Shown piece by piece: positions 6,351 through 10,369 of a stretch of 10,369 nt of DNA (the stretch's first letter is position 1; every line of letters starts with the position of its first letter). Made by a program: the position numbers and the translations under genes. The notes beneath the pieces are model-generated. The model was not told where the DNA came from. It did no database searches and saw nothing but the letters and a program-made list of their open reading frames with translations. This DNA comes from Bacillota bacterium (GTDB lineage: Bacteria > Bacillota > Clostridia > Clostridiales > Clostridiaceae), in the NCBI GenBank assembly GCA_030706065.1, contig JAUZPH010000095.1:1-10369 (forward strand), read 5' to 3'.

Positions 6351-6616
6351 ATAAACCTCCAGTAATAATAGAGCATACTTACTTACCGTATAATTCTTTA
6401 ACATAATCTATTTTTATCGTCTCACTGTATATTCAACGTTCAATGGTATAAAATAAAAAGAATACAAAATAACAACCGTTTGGATAATATTATTGGAACT
6501 CTGAGGCATTATATCATCGTAGCCTGATTAAAGACCCCTATGCCGGAAATAATAATAGCTGGAGAGTTTGCTGCTTCATCTATTATCTGCTGCAAAGTAT
6601 GGAGGTACAATTATAC
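6351..6616. other. Gap upstream of the amidase, no convincing gene
   Basis: AT-rich sequence holding the SD of the amidase (GGAGG 6601-6605). Short coding-like stretches occur on the minus strand: one ending ...IDYVKELYGK with a stop at 6385-6383, just upstream of the frameshifted small gene, and one ending ...GIGVFNQATMI with a stop at 6511-6509. Neither has a supported start. They may be remnants of a decayed minus-strand operon or chance. I could not settle on a promoter for the amidase. Confidence 0.4.
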
Positions 6617-7372
6617 ATGAAAAAATTGAGGTTTAGCTGCATAATTTCATTGATATTATTAATTTTCTCATTCATAGCCATAATAAATACAATTGAAAAT
6701 TACCACTCTTCTCCTTCACCTAAAACAATAACAGCACCAAACAGCACCATCAAAACCGAAGCAATAATGTCAGATTTAAATTCTTCCAATTCCAGTGTAG
6801 TAGTAAATACTAGAAAACAATTCACTATTGTAGTGGATGCAGGCCACGGTGGCTGGGATCCCGGCTCTGTCGGGCCCAACGGTACAAAGGAAAAAGCCAT
6901 AAACTTATCTGTTGCCCTAAAACTCGGCAGGATACTGGAAAGTAACAATATCAGGATTATATATACCCGCAGGAACGACGTTGTTGCAATGACGAATCAA
7001 AAGGCGGAGCTTTTGCACAGGGCTGAAATAGCCAACAAAAATGCCGCTGACCTCTTCGTCAGCATCCACCTGAATTACTCCGATTACAAAAGTGCCCGGG
7101 GAACGGAGACCTATTACTATCCCACCAGTACAAAGGCCAGGAAATTAGCGACAATTATTCAAGCTCAAATAGCTAAGGATGTTAAATCAAAGAACAGGGG
7201 CATTAAAGCTGAAGACTTTTCGGTGCTGAGAAATGTATCTGCACCCTCTGTTCTGGTGGAGCTTGGCTATATAAGTAACTTCTCGGAAGAAGCCTTGCTC
7301 CGAAAGGATGCATATCAGGACAAATTAGCTATGGCAATAGCAGCTGCTTTACTCAAATATATCAAACTTTAA
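6617..7372 (+). CDS. cwlD: N-acetylmuramoyl-L-alanine amidase, CwlD-like (Amidase_3)
   Basis: Zinc hydrolase that cuts the bond between muramic acid and the stem peptide of peptidoglycan. In spore formers CwlD acts with PdaA to make muramic delta-lactam in the spore cortex. It has 251 residues: an N-terminal membrane anchor or signal (about 6-25), a Ser/Thr/Asn-rich linker to 65, then the Amidase_3 domain. Predicted zinc and catalytic residues are His77 (DAGHGG), Glu92 (KEKAINL), His151 (SIHLN) and Glu215 (VELGYISN). The C-terminal part (AYQDKLAMAI...LLKY) resembles B. subtilis CwlD, which is 237 residues. The ATG at 6617 is preferred over 6599 because the GGAGG at 6601-6605 lies between them. 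No neighbouring cortex gene is present, so a different cell-wall amidase role is possible. Confidence 0.8.
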   Translation: MKKLRFSCIISLILLIFSFIAIINTIENYHSSPSPKTITAPNSTIKTEAIMSDLNSSNSSVVVNTRKQFTIVVDAGHGGWDPGSVGPNGTKEKAINLSVALKLGRILESNNIRIIYTRRNDVVAMTNQKAELLHRAEIANKNAADLFVSIHLNYSDYKSARGTETYYYPTSTKARKLATIIQAQIAKDVKSKNRGIKAEDFSVLRNVSAPSVLVELGYISNFSEEALLRKDAYQDKLAMAIAAALLKYIKL

Positions 7373-7380
7373 GCTGAAAA

Positions 7381-7412
7381 CCTCATCTGCACACTGGAAA
7401 CTGCAGATGAGG
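7381..7412. terminator. Hairpin after the amidase gene
   Basis: CCTCATCTGCA (7381-7391) and TGCAGATGAGG (7402-7412) form a perfect 11-bp stem with a 10-nt loop, 8 nt after the stop. The downstream side is CCCTTGGCTTG, a poor U-tract, while the minus strand reads into TTTTC. It probably ends amidase transcription, but is not a textbook terminator. Confidence 0.6.
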
Positions 7413-7527
7413 CCCTTGGCTTGTACTTCTTATTTATTTGGGATTTTCCCTCATTATTCTGTGTCAGAATTTCTGCCCATCAGGTTATATAGCGGAACCA
7501 ATGATTGCAGTTCTGAAATGTAATATA

Positions 7528-7556
7528 TTGACAAGCCCCTCTATTTTTTATACAAT
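7528..7556 (+). promoter_or_regulatory. Sigma-A promoter of the manganese exporter
   Basis: Perfect TTGACA (7528-7533), a 17-nt spacer and TACAAT (7551-7556). The predicted start near 7563 falls exactly at the 5' edge of the riboswitch aptamer, which supports the call. Confidence 0.85.
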
Positions 7557-7562
7557 AGTATT

Positions 7563-7648
7563 GTTGAAAGGGAGTAGTTGTAACTATAAAGTCAACATAC
7601 TGGTGAATGTTCACCTGGCTTTATAACCTGATGGTAACGAGACTTTTG
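7563..7648 (+). promoter_or_regulatory. yybP-ykoY manganese riboswitch aptamer
   Basis: The RNA opens with AAAGGGAGTAGT (7567-7578), close to the family's conserved AAAGGGGAGUAGC, and closes with TAACGAGACTTT (7635-7646), the other conserved loop. The P1 helix pairs AAAG (7567-7570) with CTTT (7643-7646). Between them TATAAAG (7585-7591) pairs with CTTTATA (7619-7625), and GGTGAA (7602-7607) with TTCACC (7610-7615). In this family Mn2+ bridges the two conserved loops and stabilises P1. Here P1 would sequester part of the terminator's left arm, so metal should turn the gene on. Assigned by eye, not by a covariance model. Confidence 0.82.
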
Positions 7649-7688
7649 GCTTAATTCCATAGAATTATGCCGAAGGTCTTTATTTTTT
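7640..7688 (+). terminator. Riboswitch expression-platform terminator
   Basis: AGACTTTTGGC (7640-7650) pairs with GCCGAAGGTCT (7669-7679, two G:T pairs), capped by TAATTC (7652-7657) and GAATTA (7662-7667) round a CATA loop, then TTATTTTTT. The left arm overlaps the aptamer's conserved GAGACTTT, giving mutually exclusive folds and so transcriptional control. Confidence 0.85.
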
Positions 7689-7703
7689 CAAGGAGTGAGA
7701 GGC

Positions 7704-8573
7704 ATGGAAGAAAAGTATAATGACCTGAAACTTGCAGAGCGAGGGGCACGTTTGAGTATTGCCGCCTACATAGCCCTGTCCGCTTTTAAAATCGGAGTCG
7801 GATATTTATCCGGTTCAAAGGCGCTGACAGCTGATGGTTTGAATAATGCCACAGATATAATCGCTTCAACCGCCGTTTTGATCGGGCTAAAGATATCCAG
7901 GCTGCCGGCGGATGAAAATCATCCCTATGGACACTTTAGAGCTGAAACCATAGCTTCACTGGTTTCCTCCTTGATCATGGCAGCGGTGGGAATTGACGTT
8001 TTATACAATGCCGCCCGTTCTGTCATTTTCTTTGAAGCGCAGGCACCGGACCCTATTGCTGCTATTGTCGGGCTCATTTGTGCTTCGGCAATATACGGAG
8101 TATACCGCTTTAACAAAAATATCGCTGTCAAAATAAACAGCTCCGGGCTTATGGCCGCTGCGAAGGATAATCTCTCAGATGCCTGGGTCAGTATAGGGGC
8201 AGTAGTAGGAATTATTGCTTCCCAATTCGGCCTGCCGTGGATTGATCCCCTGGCTGCAGTCATTGTAGGAATACTCATTATAAAAACCGGCTGGGATATC
8301 TTCAGAGAATCCTCCCATAACCTGACAGATGGTTTTGAGAAGGAAGAGCTTGATAAAATAACCGAGTGTATAAAAAAGGTTCCCGGTGTAAAAAAGGTTA
8401 AAAATATCCGGGCTCGGGTTCACGGAAACAACATTCTCCTTGATTTGATTGTCAGAGTCAATGCGGATTTAAGCCTCGTTGAGGCACACGCTATCTCGGA
8501 GGTAATTGAAGAGAGATTGAGACAGGAACTTGATATTACAGAAGCGGTGGTACATGTGGAACCTGATATTTGA
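7704..8573 (+). CDS. mntE: Cation diffusion facilitator, probable Mn2+ exporter (MntE-like)
   Basis: Inner-membrane metal/H+ antiporter of 289 residues, the normal CDF length: six membrane segments to about residue 200, then a cytoplasmic ferredoxin-like dimerisation domain (to 289) ending VVHVEPDI. The transport site aligns to E. coli YiiP D45/D49/H153/D157 as Asn47, Asp51 (NNATD), Asp155 and Asp159 (DNLSD). Zinc CDFs have His at one or more of these; N-D-D-D is reported for the Mn exporter MntE of streptococci. The manganese riboswitch upstream supports this independently. The ATG at 7704 is chosen over the in-frame GTG at 7695 because that GTG overlaps the SD AAGGAG (7690-7695). The symbol is by function, not proven orthology. 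Confidence 0.85.
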   Translation: MEEKYNDLKLAERGARLSIAAYIALSAFKIGVGYLSGSKALTADGLNNATDIIASTAVLIGLKISRLPADENHPYGHFRAETIASLVSSLIMAAVGIDVLYNAARSVIFFEAQAPDPIAAIVGLICASAIYGVYRFNKNIAVKINSSGLMAAAKDNLSDAWVSIGAVVGIIASQFGLPWIDPLAAVIVGILIIKTGWDIFRESSHNLTDGFEKEELDKITECIKKVPGVKKVKNIRARVHGNNILLDLIVRVNADLSLVEAHAISEVIEERLRQELDITEAVVHVEPDI

Positions 8574-8580
8574 TTATTCA

Positions 8581-8622
8581 GAAATAAAAACTGCCGAGTC
8601 CGAAACTCGACAGTTTTATTTC
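8581..8622. terminator. Bidirectional terminator between convergent genes
   Basis: GAAATAAAAACTG (8581-8593) pairs with CAGTTTTATTTC (8611-8622, one bulged A), and inside CGAGT (8595-8599) pairs with ACTCG (8605-8609) round CCGAA. The A/T-rich outer arms supply a U-tract in both directions, serving the CDF gene on the left and the PiT operon on the right. Confidence 0.85.
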
Positions 8623-8636
8623 GTTAAATGTACATG

Positions 8637-8671
8637 TCAATGACTGTGACTATGTTCGTGTACAGGATTAT
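8637..8671 (-). other. His-rich tail in the -1 frame after the PiT stop
   Basis: Just past the PiT stop, the minus strand in the frame one base back reads QINNPVHEHSHSH then TGA (8639-8637). That frame is also open back into the last codons of PiT (…ALHFVVLQ…). There is no start codon or SD for a separate gene. It could be a lost or frameshift-accessed C-terminal extension of PiT, or chance. Confidence 0.3.
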
Positions 8672-9661
8672 TTATCTGTAGAACAACAAAGTGCAAAGCC
8701 CTGCTATTACTGCGCTGCAGGGAATTGTCAGAACCCAGGCCACAAGTATATTTTGGGCAAGGCTCCATCTTACCGCTGAAAGCCTTTTGGCTGCACCAAC
8801 CCCCATAATGGCAGAGCCAATAATATGTGTTGTACTGACAGGGGCTCCCATAAAGGTGGCGGTCTGTATAGTGATGGCTGCGGCGGTTTCTGCAGCAAAA
8901 CCGTTTATAGGTTCGAGCTTGATCATATTTACGCCCATGGTTTTAATGATTTTCCAGCCGCCGGACATGGTTCCAAAGGCCATAGCTGCGGCACATGCCA
9001 GTTTAACCTCCCATAAAACCTCAAAGTTCTTTAAAAATCCGCCGGCCACCAGCGCCAGTGTTATAATACCCATGGATTTTTGAGCATCATTTGAACCGTG
9101 ACTATAGGACATGAGTGCGGCAGATAAAATCTGAAGCCTTTTAAAAAGCCTGTTGACCCTGACATGAGTTGCCTTATGAAAAAGCCACGTCAGAGCTAAC
9201 ATAAACAAAAATCCAATTATTAGGCCTGCTATTGGTGAAGTAATAAGGGGAATAATAATTTTATTAAAAAAGCCATTCCATTTGATAACTGCAAGATCGA
9301 ATTTATGAGCGGCAATTGCTGCTCCTATAAGTCCGCCTATGAGTGCATGTGAAGAACTGCTTGGTATTCCAAGATACCAGGTAATCAGATTCCAGGCAAT
9401 GGCACCGATTAAGGCCATAGCTATGAGCTCGGGTGTAGCTACGCCTTCCTTCACAATTCCCTTGCCTACAGTTGCAGCTACCTCGGTATTTATCATGGCT
9501 CCTACGAAATTCAGTGAGGCAGACATCAGTAGCGCCTTTGCGGGAGTCAATACTTTTGTTCCAACTACCGTTGCTATGGCGTTGGCAGTATCGTGGAAGC
9601 CGTTTATATAATCAAAGGCCAGGGCCAGTAATACAACAACTATAACAAATGTACTAAGCAT
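8672..9661 (-). CDS. pit: PiT-family inorganic phosphate transporter
   Basis: Low-affinity, ion-coupled phosphate carrier of the cytoplasmic membrane, 329 residues, about the usual bacterial length. Both inverted-repeat signatures of the family are present: FDYINGFHDTANAIAT (16-31) and SHGSNDAQKSMG (187-198), along with SSSSHALIGG (101-110) and GAPVSTTHIIGSA (272-284). A cytoplasmic loop separates the halves near 160-180. Its ATG (9661-9659) lies inside the end of the DUF47 gene, an 8-bp overlap indicating translational coupling. The coupling ion (Na+ or H+) cannot be read from sequence. The gene is convergent with the Mn exporter. Confidence 0.95.
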   Translation of the reverse strand: MLSTFVIVVVLLALAFDYINGFHDTANAIATVVGTKVLTPAKALLMSASLNFVGAMINTEVAATVGKGIVKEGVATPELIAMALIGAIAWNLITWYLGIPSSSSHALIGGLIGAAIAAHKFDLAVIKWNGFFNKIIIPLITSPIAGLIIGFLFMLALTWLFHKATHVRVNRLFKRLQILSAALMSYSHGSNDAQKSMGIITLALVAGGFLKNFEVLWEVKLACAAAMAFGTMSGGWKIIKTMGVNMIKLEPINGFAAETAAAITIQTATFMGAPVSTTHIIGSAIMGVGAAKRLSAVRWSLAQNILVAWVLTIPCSAVIAGLCTLLFYR

Positions 9662-10277
9662 ATTTCATAACAACTCCCCAAATTTCATTTGCAAGCTTTT
9701 CACAGGAATCTATACTATCCTCTATATACTTGTAAATATGATTCCACTTTGTTACAAAGAGTACATCCGTGGGATTTTCAAAAAGCTTTCTTATAGCTTT
9801 TCTATATATCTGATCTGCCTCATTCTCAATTGTATTGACATGTATTATCTTTTTAATCAAAGTTGCACTCTTATTAAGGCTCTTCAATTCGGATATTATT
9901 CCTACAAGCTCTTCAGTAGCTGTCACAAGTTTATCCAGCAAATCCAGCGACTCAGTAGTTGGCTTATCTATGTAATACATATAAAATCTATGTCCTGTTG
10001 AATCAATATCATCGGTGACATTGTCTATTTCTCTTGTAATACTGAAAATGTCTTCCCTGTCCAGCGGTGTAATAAACATCTTGTTCGTGTACTCCATAAG
10101 TTCGTGAGCGATTGTATCGCCTTCATGCTCAAGCCTGGTTAGATTTCCAAGCCTTTTATCCGGACTGCCAAGTTCATCCATCAGTGCACGCAGTTCCTTT
10201 GCAGCGGAATTTGAAACTTGTATTCCCTTTAAAAAAAGCTCAAAAAACTTCTCGTCCTTTGGTTTAATACTAAACAT
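9654..10277 (-). CDS. DUF47 / PhoU-like PiT accessory protein (YkaA-like)
   Basis: Cytoplasmic, all-helical protein of 207 residues, the standard DUF47 length, in the same fold class as PhoU. Recognisable stretches are SPDKRLGNLTRLEHEGDTIAHEL (about 34-56, given here only to locate it), TPLDREDIF and the D/E-rich helices that follow, with NEADQIYRKA near 153-162. No signal peptide or membrane segment. DUF47 genes typically precede a PiT gene and are thought to modulate phosphate uptake, which fits the overlap with pit here. The start is supported by AGGAGG (10290-10285), 7 nt upstream. The promoter probably lies at or beyond the window edge; 10291-10369 shows only AT-rich sequence with no clear -35/-10 pair. 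Confidence 0.93.
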   Translation of the reverse strand: MFSIKPKDEKFFELFLKGIQVSNSAAKELRALMDELGSPDKRLGNLTRLEHEGDTIAHELMEYTNKMFITPLDREDIFSITREIDNVTDDIDSTGHRFYMYYIDKPTTESLDLLDKLVTATEELVGIISELKSLNKSATLIKKIIHVNTIENEADQIYRKAIRKLFENPTDVLFVTKWNHIYKYIEDSIDSCEKLANEIWGVVMKYA

Positions 10278-10369
10278 AAGCTTTCCTCCTCGGTAAATTT
10301 AATAATGGTTCTATTACTAAATAATTTTCCCCGGCAGGAGTAATATATACTAGATACAATGTTTAGTAC

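Noticed and set aside
6509..6610. Minus-strand 33-residue ORF ending GIGVFNQATMI
   Set aside because: It overlaps the amidase SD region, has no SD of its own, and the plus strand over the same stretch reads equally coding-like (MPEIIIAGEF...), so composition alone may explain it.
6599..6616. Upstream ATG start for the amidase
   Set aside because: It would place the GGAGG ribosome binding site inside the coding sequence; the ATG at 6617 fits SD and signal peptide.
7456..7470. ATTCTG-TGT-CAGAAT palindrome upstream of the Mn exporter
   Set aside because: Short arms in AT-rich DNA, about 60 bp above the -35, and the gene already has a full riboswitch control; no support as an operator.
1..10369. 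CRISPR arrays, tRNA and rRNA genes, full insertion sequences
   Set aside because: No regularly spaced direct repeats, no cloverleaf or rRNA-like sequence, and no transposase or integrase reading frame was seen on either strand.

Overview
The window looks like chromosomal DNA from a low-GC, spore-forming, Gram-positive anaerobe of the Clostridia, possibly a polysaccharide degrader. The evidence is strong AGGAGG-type ribosome binding sites, two large sugar-type substrate-binding lipoproteins with LplB/YtcP-type permeases, a CwlD-like spore-cortex amidase, and a yybP-ykoY manganese riboswitch. The genus is an inference; there is no rRNA or other marker gene.

Region 1 (1-6117) is a carbohydrate ABC importer locus. 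A partial lipoprotein gene (SBP1) runs leftward off the window edge, preceded by an unlisted 38-codon single-helix small ORF. A divergent control region of about 300 bp carries palindromes and overlapping promoter-like boxes. Rightward from it come an LplB-type permease with an extra N-terminal membrane domain, a YtcP-type permease, and a second complete lipoprotein (SBP2) that is a clear paralogue of SBP1. No ATPase is present, so one encoded elsewhere is presumably shared, as is common for CUT1 systems.

The most unusual structure is around SBP2. A 96-bp element with GATGCGGAAAT terminal inverted repeats lies on each side of the gene, in opposite orientations. The right copy is plain. The left copy is the same 96 bp interrupted by exactly 90 bp, which is itself a long hairpin with perfect 14-bp ends. 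The 90-bp insert carries a third copy of the family's core hairpin (8-bp arms around AATCTTCAC), and the loop-closing pair is swapped from G:C to C:G between copies. This looks like a nested family of miniature inverted-repeat elements.

Region 2 (6118-7412) has a probable frameshifted small membrane-protein gene on the minus strand, then a secreted or membrane-anchored N-acetylmuramoyl-L-alanine amidase, followed by a hairpin.

Region 3 (7528-8622) is a manganese-efflux unit: a near-consensus promoter, a yybP-ykoY riboswitch, an overlapping intrinsic terminator and a CDF transporter whose metal-site residues are N-D-D-D, the pattern reported for Mn-exporting MntE. The riboswitch and the metal site point to the same ion independently.

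Region 4 (8581-10369) has a bidirectional terminator and, on the minus strand, a DUF47/PhoU-like regulator overlapping a PiT phosphate transporter. Just past the PiT stop, the -1 frame reads into a His-rich HEHSHSH tail.
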